From: Sphingobacteriaceae bacterium
Lineage (GTDB): Bacteria > Bacteroidota > Bacteroidia > Sphingobacteriales > Sphingobacteriaceae
Assembly (NCBI GenBank): GCA_017745075.1
Contig: JAGIAD010000028.1
Span: 124,001-188,000, forward strand
DNA length: 64,000 nucleotides
Direction: 5' to 3'
In this document: positions 7,921 through 17,533 of the stretch, one piece after another
How positions within the stretch are numbered: position 1 is the first letter of the stretch
How the letters are laid out: each line of letters begins with the position of its first letter
Notes under the pieces: model-generated
Database searches by the model: none
What the model saw: only the letters and a program-made list of their open reading frames with translations
Told to the model about the DNA's origin: nothing
Translations under genes and position numbers: made by a program

Positions 7921-8663
7921 TTGGCTCCATCTGATTTTGCATTTGCAGGATCAGGGTGAGTTTCGATAAATAAACCATCAGCACCCACTGCAATGGCAGC
8001 TTTGGCTATAGTAGAAATCAATTCTGGTTTACCACCGGTAACCCCGCTGCTTTGATTGGGCTGCTGTAAAGAGTGTGTACAATCCATCACTACAGGTACA
8101 CCAAAACTTTGCATTTCTGGTAAACCACGATAATCGACAATTAAATCCTGGTAACCAAAAGTATTGCCCCTGTCTGTTAAAATTACTTTGTTGTTGCCTG
8201 CTTCCTTAACTTTTTCAACCGCAAATTTCATTGAACCTGCAGAAAGAAACTGCCCTTTTTTAACGTTTACCGCTTTTCCGGTTTGTGCAGCTGCAATCAA
8301 TAAATCAGTTTGCCGACATAAAAATGCAGGAATCTGCAATACATCAACATAAGCAGCAGCCATTGCAGCTTCGCCGCTTTCGTGAATGTCGGTAACGGTT
8401 GGTACACCAAATTCCCTGCCTATCCTTTCTAAGATCCTTAAGGCTTTTTCATCGCCTATTCCTGTAAAAGAACTGCCTTTACTTCTGTTTGCTTTGCGGT
8501 ACGAACCTTTAAAAATATATGGAATCTGTAATTTATCAGTAATGGTGATGATTTTTTCAGCAATTCTCATGGCAATATCCTCGCCCTCAATAGCGCAGGG
8601 ACCTGCCATTAAAAAGAAATTTCCTGAATCTGTATTTTTTAATTTATCTAAGTAGTTAAGCAT
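7851..8663 (-). CDS. kdsA: 3-deoxy-8-phosphooctulonate (Kdo-8-P) synthase
   Basis: KdsA condenses phosphoenolpyruvate with arabinose-5-phosphate to Kdo-8-phosphate for lipid A/core synthesis. The 270-aa length fits. Visible motifs are GPCAIEGE (21-28), FKGSYRKANRSK (51-62) and the C-terminal HPDPANAKSDGANML. Cys23 in GPCAIE is the metal ligand of the metal-dependent class; metal-independent enzymes such as E. coli KdsA have Asn there. It follows recQ on the same strand after 81 bp. kdsD, which makes its substrate, lies on the other side of recQ in the opposite direction. Its last codons are duplicated downstream. Confidence 0.97.
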   Translation of the reverse strand: MLNYLDKLKNTDSGNFFLMAGPCAIEGEDIAMRIAEKIITITDKLQIPYIFKGSYRKANRSKGSSFTGIGDEKALRILERIGREFGVPTVTDIHESGEAAMAAAYVDVLQIPAFLCRQTDLLIAAAQTGKAVNVKKGQFLSAGSMKFAVEKVKEAGNNKVILTDRGNTFGYQDLIVDYRGLPEMQSFGVPVVMDCTHSLQQPNQSSGVTGGKPELISTIAKAAIAVGADGLFIETHPDPANAKSDGANMLHLDLLEETLTKLIRIRQAVL

Positions 8664-8744
8664 GTATTGTATATGTAATATTGATAATGGATGATGGAAG
8701 AAATAAGTGGACTAAATATTCCATTTTATCTCTCCCATCTTACA

Positions 8745-10934
8745 TCAATTTCCTAGTTCTGACATGAATTTAATCCGCATCAGCTGAATTTCTTCACGGG
8801 TATAGTCGGTTTCGCCTAATTCGTTCAGGGCCTCATCAATAGAATCGCTCTCTGCTGCCCTGAAATAATCGAAAACTTCGTCCTGCCGGTCATCATCAAT
8901 GATCTCGTCGATGAAATAATTCAAGTTGAGTTTAGTGCCGGAATTTACGATTGATTCTACTTCTTTCAGAATTTCCTCGTAAGTAATACCTTTTGAATCA
9001 GCAATATCCTCTAAACCAATCTGCCGGTCGATATTTTGGATAATCGATACCTTCATCTGCGATTTATTGGCCTGAGTTTTAATAATCAGATCAATAGGAC
9101 GTTCGATATCGTTGTCTTCCACGTATTTTTTGATCAATTCGATAAAAGGACTTCCGAATTTCATGGCCTTACCTGAACCTACACCGGAAATCTGGCGAAG
9201 TTCTTCCATAGTAACCGGGTAATGCGTACACATTTCTTCAAGAGATGGATCCTGGAAAACAACAAAAGGTGGAACACTTTTCTGCTTGGCAATTTTCTTA
9301 CGCAAATCTTTAAGCAACGATAAAAGATGGGTGTCTAATGCACCTGTACCCTGTTTTACATCGTCGTCATCATCATCGGCACCGCTTTCTATCGGCTCGT
9401 TTAATATAAATTTAAGGTGATAAGGATTTACGATGAAATCTCTGCCCTGTTTAGTTAATTTTAAGAGGCCATAATTATCGATATCTTTATAGAGGAAGTT
9501 GTTTAGCACCGCCTGGCGGATAATCGATTTCCACATCAGTTCGCCCTCTTCTTTTCCGATACCAAACTCTGGTACTTTGCTGTGTTCGTAAGCAATAGTC
9601 TGTGCGGTTTCTAAGCCTAAAAAAACATTGAGCAAGTGTGCATCATCAAATTTTTCTCCCGATTTTTCGATAAACTTTAATAAGGTCGACAATTGGTTTT
9701 CGGCATCAAACTGTTTTTTAGGTTTTTTGCAGTTATCGCACATGCAATTGCAGCCGGTTTCGTTAAAGTTTTCACCAAAATAATGAAGAATCTGCTTACG
9801 GCGGCAAACGCCTGATTCTGCATAATCAATCACCTCTTTTAATATCTGGGTACCAATCTCACGTTCTGAAACCGGTTTATCTTTCATAAATTTAGCCAGC
9901 TTATCTACATCTTTTTGAGAGTAAAAAGCGATACATACACCTTCACCACCATCACGGCCGGCCCTGCCGGTTTCCTGGTAATAGCCTTCCATGCTTTTAG
10001 GCACATCGTGGTGGATTACAAAACGTACATCCGGTTTGTCAATACCCATACCAAAGGCAATGGTTGCTACAATTACCTCTGCATCTTCCATCAAAAATTT
10101 ATCCTGGGTTTCGGCCCGCACTTTTGGATCTAAACCTGCGTGATAAGGCAAAGCACTGATTCCGTTGAGGTTAAGCGCTTCAGCAACTTCCTCTACTTTT
10201 TTACGGCTGAGGCAATAAATAATCCCTGATTTACCTGGATTTGATTTGATATACTTGATGATTTCTTTGGTTATATCACGCTTAGGGCGGATTTCATAAA
10301 ACAGATTTGGCCTGTTAAACGACGATTTGAACAGTGTTGCTTCCGTCATTCCCAGGTTTTTCATGATATCATGTTGTACTTTTGGCGTGGCGGTAGCGGT
10401 TAAAGCAATAATTGGGATGTTGTTTCCTAAACCAGCAATAACCTGTTTAATCTTGCGGTATTCCGGCCTGAAATCATGTCCCCATTCAGAGATACAGTGT
10501 GCTTCATCAACCGCTACAAAAGAGATTTTAATCAGGTTTAAAAACTCAATATTGTCCTGCTTTGCCAGGGATTCGGGTGCAACGTACAATAACTTGGTCT
10601 GACCGCTTAAAAGGTCAGATTTAACCTGGGTAATTTCAGACTTGTTTAGGGATGAATTAAGAAAATGAGCAATACTGTCATTTCCACCAAAAGCCCTTAA
10701 TTGGTCTACCTGGTTTTTCATCAATGCAATTAATGGAGAAATAACAATTGCCGTGCCCTCGCTCATTAAAGCAGGCAACTGATAGCAAATAGACTTCCCT
10801 CCACCTGTAGGCATAATAACAAAAGTGTTATTGCCTTCTAAAATATTTGTAATGATCGACTCCTGATCACCCTTGAAATTATCAAACCCAAAGAAATTTT
10901 GCAGGTTATCAAATAACGACTTTTTCACGTCCAT
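8745..10934 (-). CDS. recQ: ATP-dependent DNA helicase RecQ
   Basis: A 3'-to-5' DNA helicase for recombination and fork repair. Counted from the preferred ATG at 10934 it has 729 residues. Helicase motif I is MPTGGGKSICYQ, motif II VDEAHCISEWGHDFRP, and motif VI is in YYQETGRAGRDG. The RecQ zinc site is visible in CRRKQILHYFGE...CNCMCDNCKKP. A winged-helix region and an HRDC domain (SLLKDLRKKIA ... GVGSGKAMKFG) follow, then a helical C-terminal extension of about 100 residues common in Bacteroidota RecQ. An in-frame TTG at 10973 would add 13 residues, but MDVKKSLFDNLQ is the natural N-terminus. It is divergent from kdsD. Confidence 0.96.
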   Translation of the reverse strand: MDVKKSLFDNLQNFFGFDNFKGDQESIITNILEGNNTFVIMPTGGGKSICYQLPALMSEGTAIVISPLIALMKNQVDQLRAFGGNDSIAHFLNSSLNKSEITQVKSDLLSGQTKLLYVAPESLAKQDNIEFLNLIKISFVAVDEAHCISEWGHDFRPEYRKIKQVIAGLGNNIPIIALTATATPKVQHDIMKNLGMTEATLFKSSFNRPNLFYEIRPKRDITKEIIKYIKSNPGKSGIIYCLSRKKVEEVAEALNLNGISALPYHAGLDPKVRAETQDKFLMEDAEVIVATIAFGMGIDKPDVRFVIHHDVPKSMEGYYQETGRAGRDGGEGVCIAFYSQKDVDKLAKFMKDKPVSEREIGTQILKEVIDYAESGVCRRKQILHYFGENFNETGCNCMCDNCKKPKKQFDAENQLSTLLKFIEKSGEKFDDAHLLNVFLGLETAQTIAYEHSKVPEFGIGKEEGELMWKSIIRQAVLNNFLYKDIDNYGLLKLTKQGRDFIVNPYHLKFILNEPIESGADDDDDDVKQGTGALDTHLLSLLKDLRKKIAKQKSVPPFVVFQDPSLEEMCTHYPVTMEELRQISGVGSGKAMKFGSPFIELIKKYVEDNDIERPIDLIIKTQANKSQMKVSIIQNIDRQIGLEDIADSKGITYEEILKEVESIVNSGTKLNLNYFIDEIIDDDRQDEVFDYFRAAESDSIDEALNELGETDYTREEIQLMRIKFMSELGN

Positions 10935-11025
10935 TTTGTGTAATAAAATATGCGATGCTATTTTTGTATCCAAAATAACATAATTTTACAAGAATTTCAA
11001 GTATTAACAGACAATTATTTTCTCT

Positions 11026-11994
11026 TTGAAAAGTAAAAAATCAATAATTCAATCGGCTGTACGCACCTTAGAGCTCGAAGCAGCAGCAATATTAAATGTT
11101 GCCAAGAATATCAATAACGATTTTGAAAAAGTCGTGTCAAGTATTTTACACGGCAAAGGACGGGTAATTGTAACAGGTATCGGAAAAAGTGCAATCATCG
11201 CACAAAAAATTGTGGCTACTTTTAACTCTACAGGCACTCCGGCTATTTTTATGCACGCTGCCGATGCTATCCATGGCGATCTGGGTATGATACAGGTTGA
11301 TGATATTGTAATCTGTTTATCCAAAAGCGGTAATACCCCTGAAATTAAGGTATTGGTTCCACTGCTTAAAACATCCAACAATCTTTTAATTGGGATGGTT
11401 GGCGAATTGAATTCATTTTTGGCCGAACAAGCCGACCTGATTTTAAATACTTCATTCGAAAAAGAGGCCTGTCCGCATAATTTAGCCCCTACCACCAGTA
11501 CTACTGCACAGCTGGCAATGGGCGATGCCCTGGCCATTTGCTTGCTGGAATGCAGGGAATTTAATGAAGCTGATTTTGCAAAATACCATCCTGGCGGATC
11601 GCTGGGAAAAAAACTTTATCTAAAAGCCCGCGACTTAGCTTTGTCGAATGAAAAACCATCTATAAGTCCTACTGCTTCAGTAAAAGATGTACTGATTGAA
11701 ATTAGTAAAAACCGTTTGGGGGCCGTTGCTGTTGTTGATGCAGCTAACCAGGTATTAGGTGTAATTACTGATGGAGACATCAGGAGGATGCTGGAGAATA
11801 ACAATTCTATTGCCGGTTTAAAAGCAGAGGATATTATGGGCAGAAACCCCAAAAGCATACAATTTAATGCGTTAGCTGTTGAGGCTTTAGATATAATTAA
11901 ACAAAATAACATTACCCAGTTGCTAGTTCTAGAACAAAATACTTACTTTGGCATCATCCATTTACACGACCTCCTTAACGAAGGCATTGTGTAA
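11026..11994 (+). CDS. kdsD: Arabinose-5-phosphate isomerase (KdsD/KpsF family)
   Basis: Converts ribulose-5-phosphate to arabinose-5-phosphate, the first step of Kdo synthesis. The 322-aa protein has an N-terminal SIS sugar-isomerase domain (about 30-175; VTGIGKSAIIAQKIVATF, CLSKSGNTPE and HPGGSLGKKL are family signatures). Two CBS domains follow (about 200-322; GVITDGDIRR). The frame starts with TTG at 11026, and no upstream in-frame ATG gives a better N-terminus. It precedes the mannose-1-phosphate guanylyltransferase by 15 bp, so the two are probably one envelope-sugar operon, and it is divergent from recQ-kdsA. Confidence 0.95.
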   Translation: MKSKKSIIQSAVRTLELEAAAILNVAKNINNDFEKVVSSILHGKGRVIVTGIGKSAIIAQKIVATFNSTGTPAIFMHAADAIHGDLGMIQVDDIVICLSKSGNTPEIKVLVPLLKTSNNLLIGMVGELNSFLAEQADLILNTSFEKEACPHNLAPTTSTTAQLAMGDALAICLLECREFNEADFAKYHPGGSLGKKLYLKARDLALSNEKPSISPTASVKDVLIEISKNRLGAVAVVDAANQVLGVITDGDIRRMLENNNSIAGLKAEDIMGRNPKSIQFNALAVEALDIIKQNNITQLLVLEQNTYFGIIHLHDLLNEGIV

Positions 11995-12009
11995 TTTTTA
12001 AAATATAAA

Positions 12010-13101
12010 ATGAATAAAAATTATTATGCATTAATTATGGCCGGCGGTGTTGGAAGTCGCTTTTGGCCAGTAAGCAGAACAGAGTACCCAAAACAATTTA
12101 TCGATTTTTTCGGTGTGGGCAAAACCCTTATCCAGAGTACATATGAAAGATTTTTAAATATCTGTCCTCCAGAAAATATATTCATCGTTACAAACGAATT
12201 ATACTCAGACCTCATTAAAGAACAATTGCCCCAGTTATCAGATAACCAGATTTTGGCAGAACCTTTAATGCGGAATACGGCACCATGTATTGTTTACGGT
12301 AGTTTGAAAATTGCTGAACTCAATCCAAAAGCCACTATAGTTGTTGCACCTTCAGATCATACGATCGCAGATATTGACGGTTTTGTGAAATCTATTGAGC
12401 AATCATTGGATGCCGCTTCCAAGAACGATTGTTTAATTACCTTAGGCATTAAACCAAACCGGCCAGATACAGGTTATGGCTATATTCAACATACTGATTA
12501 TGTACTCAATACCGATACTGATCTGCATAAGGTTAAAACCTTTACAGAAAAACCAAATCTGGAATTAGCGAAATCATTTTTGCAGAGCGGCGATTTTTTA
12601 TGGAATGCCGGAATTTTTATTTGGTCGGCAAAAACAATTTTGAGCGCTTTTGAGAAACACCTGCCTGATATGTATGAAATATTCAATTTAGGCCGGTCGG
12701 AACTTAATACCGAAAACGAAAAAACATTTATCAATAATGCCTACCTGCAATGCACCAACATTTCAATCGACTTTGGCATTATGGAAAAAGCAGAAAATGT
12801 TTATGTGCTCCCGTCTGATTTTGGATGGTCTGACCTGGGTACCTGGGCGTCTATTTATGAAATGGCCGAAAAAGATTACGTTGGTAATGCTGTTATTCCT
12901 TCCGACCAGGTAATTATGTTCGATTCGTCAAACTGCATGGTAAATGTACCAAAAGATAAATTGGTGATCCTGCAGGGCTTGCACGATTATATTGTGGTAG
13001 AAAACAACAATATGCTCATGATCTGTGCAAGAAACGAAGAACAACGTATTAAAGAGTTTGTTGCAGAGGTTAAATCGCGTTTCGGAAATAAGTTTATCTA
13101 G
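12010..13101 (+). CDS. Mannose-1-phosphate guanylyltransferase
   Basis: Makes GDP-mannose from GTP and mannose-1-phosphate for polysaccharide or fucose-type sugar synthesis. The N-terminal signature IMAGGVGSRFWPVSRTEYPK carries the GGxGxR-WP nucleotide-binding loop and catalytic Lys. FTEKP, LWNAGIFIW and FGIMEKAENVYV are further family motifs. At 363 aa it is the short, single-function type without the cupin isomerase domain of bifunctional ManC/AlgA. The gene follows kdsD by 15 bp. Similar enzymes acting on heptose-1-phosphate exist, but the sequence pattern favours mannose. Confidence 0.93.
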   Translation: MNKNYYALIMAGGVGSRFWPVSRTEYPKQFIDFFGVGKTLIQSTYERFLNICPPENIFIVTNELYSDLIKEQLPQLSDNQILAEPLMRNTAPCIVYGSLKIAELNPKATIVVAPSDHTIADIDGFVKSIEQSLDAASKNDCLITLGIKPNRPDTGYGYIQHTDYVLNTDTDLHKVKTFTEKPNLELAKSFLQSGDFLWNAGIFIWSAKTILSAFEKHLPDMYEIFNLGRSELNTENEKTFINNAYLQCTNISIDFGIMEKAENVYVLPSDFGWSDLGTWASIYEMAEKDYVGNAVIPSDQVIMFDSSNCMVNVPKDKLVILQGLHDYIVVENNNMLMICARNEEQRIKEFVAEVKSRFGNKFI

Positions 13102-13117
13102 AGACTGGTGATATGAG

Positions 13118-13164
13118 ATGTAAAATGGATGATGCAGCTTAGTTGCCCCTCATCCATTTTACAT
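13118..13164. repeat. 14-bp inverted repeat between convergent genes
   Basis: ATGTAAAATGGATG (13118-13131) is reverse-complemented exactly at 13151-13164. It sits between the guanylyltransferase and the convergent rRNA methyltransferase gene and may serve as a shared stem-loop. Related words (AATGGATGATGGAAG and CCATCTTACAT) occur between recQ and kdsA near 8685-8740. Confidence 0.65.
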
Positions 13165-13218
13165 TTTCCTTTTTCCATCATCACATCCATCTTCCCTTTT
13201 CCATCTTACATTATTTAT

Positions 13219-13983
13219 TTACATCCGCTGCCTTACTGCTTCATATAAGATTACGCCGGCAGCAACAGAAACGTTTAATGATTCGATCTTGCCCGACATT
13301 GGTATTTTAGCCAGATGGTCGGCCACACGTAAAAGTTCGTTTGAAATACCTTCATCTTCTGATCCCATTACAATTGCAGTAGGTATGGTATAATCTGGTG
13401 CATAAATAAAATCGTTGGTTTTTTCGGTACAAGCTACAACCTGCAAACCACTTTCCTGTAAAAAAAGACAGGTTTTATGGAGATTGCTGTGCCGGCAGAT
13501 AGGAATACTGAACAATGCCCCAGCCGAAGTTTTAATGGCATCAGCGTTAATCTGTGCAGCATTTTTTAAGGGTACTACAATGGCATGTACTCCCACGCAG
13601 GCAGCTGTACGGGCAATTGCACCCATATTACGTACATCGGTTACACTATCCAAAACCAATATGAGAGGCACCTCTCCTTTTTCGAAAACCGCCGGAACAA
13701 TATCTTCAATGTTCTGATAAGTGATAGGCGAAATAACCGCTATTACACCCTGATGGTTTTTCTGCGACATACGGTTCAGTTTTTCTACCGGAACCGAATT
13801 TAAGGGGATCAGTGTATCTTTTAAAAGTGCTTTTAACTCTAAGAACAATTCGCCGCCCAAACCACGCTGCTGATAAATGGTTTCAATGTCTCTTCCTGCT
13901 TTAATGGCTTCTATTACAGCTCTGATACCAAATATAAACTCATTACTCTCTTTTGCGCGTTGCGGTCTTCTAAAATTATCCAT
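13219..13983 (-). CDS. rlmB: 23S rRNA (guanosine-2'-O-)methyltransferase RlmB-like (TrmH/SpoU family)
   Basis: A SAM-dependent 2'-O-methyltransferase of the SPOUT trefoil-knot class, 254 aa. The N-terminal substrate-binding domain (about 15-95) starts FIFGIRAVIEAI. The three SpoU motifs follow: LDSVTDVRNMGAIARTA, VMGSEDEGIS and PMSGKIESLNVSVAAGVILYE. The TrmH group 3 pattern fits RlmB, which methylates G2251 of 23S rRNA; the exact target here is inferred from the family. A TACTTTTG box lies 17 bases upstream of the ATG. It is divergent from dnaB. Confidence 0.92.
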   Translation of the reverse strand: MDNFRRPQRAKESNEFIFGIRAVIEAIKAGRDIETIYQQRGLGGELFLELKALLKDTLIPLNSVPVEKLNRMSQKNHQGVIAVISPITYQNIEDIVPAVFEKGEVPLILVLDSVTDVRNMGAIARTAACVGVHAIVVPLKNAAQINADAIKTSAGALFSIPICRHSNLHKTCLFLQESGLQVVACTEKTNDFIYAPDYTIPTAIVMGSEDEGISNELLRVADHLAKIPMSGKIESLNVSVAAGVILYEAVRQRM

Positions 13984-14000
13984 GTTTTGAAATTGTTAGG

Positions 14001-14008
14001 CAAAAGTA
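14001..14008 (-). promoter_or_regulatory. -7 box TACTTTTG of the rlmB-like gene
   Basis: Read on the minus strand this is TACTTTTG, an exact TAnnTTTG match 17 bases before the ATG, implying a leader of roughly 10-12 nt. Confidence 0.45.
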
Positions 14009-14171
14009 TTCAAATAATTGTTCTAGCCCTAATCTATTACCTTCCTTATTAACATTTAATTGTTCAAAAAAAATGAAGGTTAATAAAACCTTCAAAAATT
14101 TAATCTGATTATACTTCAATTTGTTAACAAACTACTAGTAACTAATTCAAACAACCGCGTTAAAATTTGAT

Positions 14172-14179
14172 TACTTTTG
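14172..14179 (+). promoter_or_regulatory. -7 box TACTTTTG immediately before dnaB
   Basis: An exact TAnnTTTG match that ends only four bases before the dnaB ATG. If used, the transcript would start at the AUG. No good -33 TTTG is visible at the expected distance. Confidence 0.45.
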
Positions 14180-14183
14180 TTGA

Positions 14184-15746
14184 ATGAGTATCGATAATGA
14201 ACAAGGCGGAAAGAACAGTATGGCTGCTAGAAAAAGCAGGTTAAGTAACACCATTAGTTCACAAGGGAAAATCCCTCCACAGGCACTTGACCTGGAAGAA
14301 GCCGTTTTAGGTGCATTGATGCTCGAAAAAGATGCCCTCTCAGCAGTAATTGACGTTTTAAAACCAGAGGTTTTTTATAATGTGGCGCATCAGAAAATTT
14401 TCGAAGCCATCCATATTTTATTCCAGAAATCGAAACCGGTAGATATTTTAACCGTAACTTCTGAACTGCGTACTTTAGGCGCTTTAGAAATGGTTGGTGG
14501 TGCTTATTACATTACCCATTTAACCAATCGGGTTGCTTCGGCAGCGAATATTGAATTTCACGCGAGGATTATATCTCAAAAATATATCCAGCGCGAATTG
14601 ATCAGGATCTCAACCGAAATCATTACCAATGCTTACGAAGATACTACCGATATTTTCGACTTATTGGATCATGCTGAAAAAGGCCTTTTTGAAATCGCCC
14701 AAAATAACCTGCGAAGAGATACGCAAAAAATGGACGATATCATCAAACAATCTTTGGCTACACTTGAAGAACTCCGCACCAAAACAGATGGTTTAACCGG
14801 TGTACCAACTGGTTTTACCGGATTGGACCGGATTACCGGTGGATGGCAAAAACAGGATCTGGTAATTATTGCAGCCCGTCCGGCGATGGGAAAAACTGCA
14901 TTCGTATTAACATGTGCGCGTAATGCTACAGTTGATTTCCAGAGGCCCTGCGTGGTATTCTCGCTCGAGATGTCGTCTGTTCAGCTGGTTAATCGTCTCA
15001 TTTCAGGAGAAGCAGAAATTGAGCAGGAAAAAATCAGAAAAGGAAACTTACAGGAATGGGAATGGCAACAGCTACACAGTAAAATTGGCCGTTTAACCGA
15101 AGCTCCGCTTTTAATTGACGATACCCCGGCGCTAAATATATTTGAGTTTAGGGCAAAATGCCGAAGATTAAAATCCCAGTACGATATACAACTGGTAATA
15201 GTCGATTACTTGCAGTTAATGCATGGTAAAGGCGAAGGAAAAGGTGGTGGTAACCGTGAGCAGGAAATTGGTAGTATTTCAAGGGCATTAAAATCAGTTG
15301 CAAAAGAGCTTGATGTTCCGGTACTGGCACTTTCGCAGTTAAGCCGTGCGGTAGAGAGCAGACCTGGTTTACAGGGAAAAAGACCAATGTTATCCGATTT
15401 GCGTGAGTCGGGTTCAATTGAGCAGGATGCCGATATGGTATTATTCCTGTACCGTCCTGAATATTACGGTATTACTGAAGATGAACAAGGAAGGTCACAA
15501 GCAGGTATTGGTGAGGTAATTATCGCTAAACACCGTAACGGTGAAACCGGAATTGTTCCACTTAAATTCGTAGGTAAATTTGTGAAATTCCAGGATCTGG
15601 AAGATGATTTTAACGCGCCGCCAAGTTCATTTGCGGCTGATCCATCTGCAGGAATGTACCCTTCACAGGATTTTGAAAAACAGAGCAATGTAATTATACG
15701 TCCTTCAAAAATGGATGATTATAACGATGATGATCCACCGTTTTAA
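14184..15746 (+). CDS. dnaB: Replicative DNA helicase DnaB
   Basis: The hexameric 5'-to-3' helicase of the replication fork, 520 aa, with no intein. The N-terminal DnaB domain (about 35-140) begins PQALDLEEAVLGALMLEKDA. The RecA-like helicase domain starts at GLDRITGGWQKQDL, with Walker A ARPAMGKTAF, Walker B VIVDYLQLMHG, and the LSQLSRAVESR and DLRESGSIEQDAD motifs. The first 30 residues are a polar extension before the conserved domain, and an internal Met13 is an alternative start. The acidic tail (DDYNDDDPPF) resembles single-strand-binding-protein tails, a note rather than a functional claim. A terminator follows at once. Confidence 0.97.
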   Translation: MSIDNEQGGKNSMAARKSRLSNTISSQGKIPPQALDLEEAVLGALMLEKDALSAVIDVLKPEVFYNVAHQKIFEAIHILFQKSKPVDILTVTSELRTLGALEMVGGAYYITHLTNRVASAANIEFHARIISQKYIQRELIRISTEIITNAYEDTTDIFDLLDHAEKGLFEIAQNNLRRDTQKMDDIIKQSLATLEELRTKTDGLTGVPTGFTGLDRITGGWQKQDLVIIAARPAMGKTAFVLTCARNATVDFQRPCVVFSLEMSSVQLVNRLISGEAEIEQEKIRKGNLQEWEWQQLHSKIGRLTEAPLLIDDTPALNIFEFRAKCRRLKSQYDIQLVIVDYLQLMHGKGEGKGGGNREQEIGSISRALKSVAKELDVPVLALSQLSRAVESRPGLQGKRPMLSDLRESGSIEQDADMVLFLYRPEYYGITEDEQGRSQAGIGEVIIAKHRNGETGIVPLKFVGKFVKFQDLEDDFNAPPSSFAADPSAGMYPSQDFEKQSNVIIRPSKMDDYNDDDPPF

Positions 15747-15749
15747 TAA

Positions 15750-15777
15750 AAAGAGACTTGATAAAGTCTCTTTTTTT
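15750..15777 (+). terminator. Rho-independent terminator after dnaB
   Basis: AAGAGACTT (15751-15759) pairs with AAGTCTCTT (15764-15772) around a GATA loop, followed by a T run. Confidence 0.9.
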
Positions 15778-15811
15778 GTATCTTTTGATTAAAAATCAGT
15801 ACGAAGAAAGC

Positions 15812-17029
15812 CTAAAAAAGGTATCCAACCACGATTCCGGCGAGTACAATTAATGGCGGACTTATCTTCGTGAAATTGAGCAATAGAAAAGTTGCCAGCA
15901 TAATGCCTAAAAACAACCAGTTGAAACCAATCGGGATTAATAACAGTACAAATGCAGCAATAATGAAGCCCACACTCACTGCGTTGATTCCAGATAAACT
16001 ATAGCGGATCCTCGAGATCTTCTTTAGATCGTCCCAAAACGGTACAATAAACAAAACTAAGATCAGTCCGGGTAAATTAATTCCGATTACACCAATTAAT
16101 CCTCCCAAAACCTGCCCCCAGATACCGTAACCAAAGTTTTTCATACTCAGGGCACCCAGGTAGCTTGTAAAAGAAAAAGTGGGGCCAGGTAGGGCCTGCT
16201 GCAAAGCAAAGCCAGATAAAAAACCTGATGAAGGTAAATAATGTTTCATCTCTACAAACTCTGTAAACATCAAGGGTACAAGCACCTGCCCGCCTCCAAA
16301 TACCAATATTCCGTTACGGTAAAAGTTTTCGAGTAAACGGATGGGTAGACTAAAAGGCGATGTTCTGTTAATGATGGCACCAACCAATGCAAACAACAGT
16401 AGTGCGCCTAAAAAATAGATCAGTTTTTTAGGATTGATGTTCGAAAAAAGTTTTACCCTTAATTCTGTTTCTTCCCTTGGTGTTTCAATAGCAGATGAAA
16501 TCATACCGCCGATCAAAATAGAAAGCGGAAATACATAGGCATTTCTTAAAACCAGTGTGGCAATTATCGACGCAATGGCTAAAAAGATAGAAACCTGTGA
16601 GGATAGCACTTTTTTCCCCAGTTTCCACGCGCCGTAGGCTACAATCCCCAGAGCAATAGGCTGTATGTATTCTAATATCGCATTAAATTTTTGTTTCTGA
16701 TCAAGCAGGGCATAGCTAATGGCCGCAAAAGTCATGATAGCTGCCGTTGGCAAAATCCATATCAGAAAGGTGATAATGGCCAGTTTTAGCCTGCCAACCT
16801 TCCAGGCAATTCCTACCAGTGTTTGGGTCGATGCCGGTCCGGGTAAAACCTGTGCCAGTGCATTCAGCTCTAAAAGTTCTTCTTCAGAGATAAACTTTGT
16901 ACTTTGAACAAAATACTTTAACAACAATGCCAGGTGTGCCTGTGCACCGCCAAAAGAAGTGAATGTAAAAAAGATTACGTTTCTAATAAACAGCCACTGC
17001 CTTTTAGCAGCTATAGGTTTGTTTTGCAT
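15812..17029 (-). CDS. chrA: Chromate transporter ChrA (long-chain type)
   Basis: A 405-aa integral membrane protein made of two homologous chromate-transport halves. The first half opens with FFTFTSFGGAQAHLALL and the second with NGILVFGGGQVLVPLM; the FGG(A/G)Q motif in each is the family signature, and PGP(A/T) follows in both (VLPGPAST, ALPGPTFS). Long-chain ChrA proteins export chromate, probably by anion exchange, although in many bacteria the physiological substrate is not established. About ten hydrophobic helices are visible. It is convergent with dnaB and is preceded on its strand by a TPR gene 37 bp away, possibly co-transcribed. No chromate regulator (chrB) is adjacent. Confidence 0.93.
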   Translation of the reverse strand: MQNKPIAAKRQWLFIRNVIFFTFTSFGGAQAHLALLLKYFVQSTKFISEEELLELNALAQVLPGPASTQTLVGIAWKVGRLKLAIITFLIWILPTAAIMTFAAISYALLDQKQKFNAILEYIQPIALGIVAYGAWKLGKKVLSSQVSIFLAIASIIATLVLRNAYVFPLSILIGGMISSAIETPREETELRVKLFSNINPKKLIYFLGALLLFALVGAIINRTSPFSLPIRLLENFYRNGILVFGGGQVLVPLMFTEFVEMKHYLPSSGFLSGFALQQALPGPTFSFTSYLGALSMKNFGYGIWGQVLGGLIGVIGINLPGLILVLFIVPFWDDLKKISRIRYSLSGINAVSVGFIIAAFVLLLIPIGFNWLFLGIMLATFLLLNFTKISPPLIVLAGIVVGYLF

Positions 17030-17066
17030 TTATAATTAAGCTAAAAGCCCCTTTAGGGGTTTGGGG

Positions 17067-17402
17067 TTAGTCGTCTTCATAATCTAATCCGGCGGCAGAA
17101 TTGTAAGCACCCTGTAATTCAGAAAAGGCATGCATATCGCGTTTCGTGCGGGCTACCTGCATTCCCTTCTGATAGGTTTCGATTGCTTTCTCTTTTTCCC
17201 CGTCTTTTTCCAATAATTTTCCCAGATGGTAATATGTACCCACATAATCGGGATGTTTATCCGTTAACTGAAGGTAAAAAGAATAGGCTTTTTCCTTATC
17301 ATTTAGATTGTTATACTCTGTGGCTAAGGCATATAGTATAAACGGATCGTTAGGGTCACTTTCCAAAAACTCCAATAACTTGCTTAAACGGGTAGATGAC
17401 AT
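17067..17402 (-). CDS. Small tetratricopeptide-repeat protein
   Basis: A 111-aa acidic protein made almost entirely of TPR helices: DPFILYALATEYNNLNDKEKA, HPDYVGTYYHLGKLLEKDGE and AIETYQKGMQ follow the TPR spacing of small and aromatic residues. It has no signal peptide, so it is cytoplasmic. TPR proteins are protein-binding scaffolds and no specific role can be given. It lies 131 bp from the divergent etfB gene and upstream of chrA on the same strand. A copy of the common GCCCCTTTAGGGG-type word lies just downstream of it (17045-17060). Confidence 0.85.
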   Translation of the reverse strand: MSSTRLSKLLEFLESDPNDPFILYALATEYNNLNDKEKAYSFYLQLTDKHPDYVGTYYHLGKLLEKDGEKEKAIETYQKGMQVARTKRDMHAFSELQGAYNSAAGLDYEDD

Positions 17403-17533
17403 TTTATTTCCTTGCTTTTTTAATTAAATTTGCAGAAAGACCTTATATATAATAATGATATCAGACATGAATGAATTAACAGCGAACAATTGTTGTTGTT
17501 AAGCGTTCATTAAACAAAAACCACTATTAACAT

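Noticed and set aside
10935..10973. N-terminal extension of RecQ by 13 residues from a TTG
   Set aside because: The ATG at 10934 gives the typical N-terminus, and a TATTTTG promoter-like word overlaps the extension.
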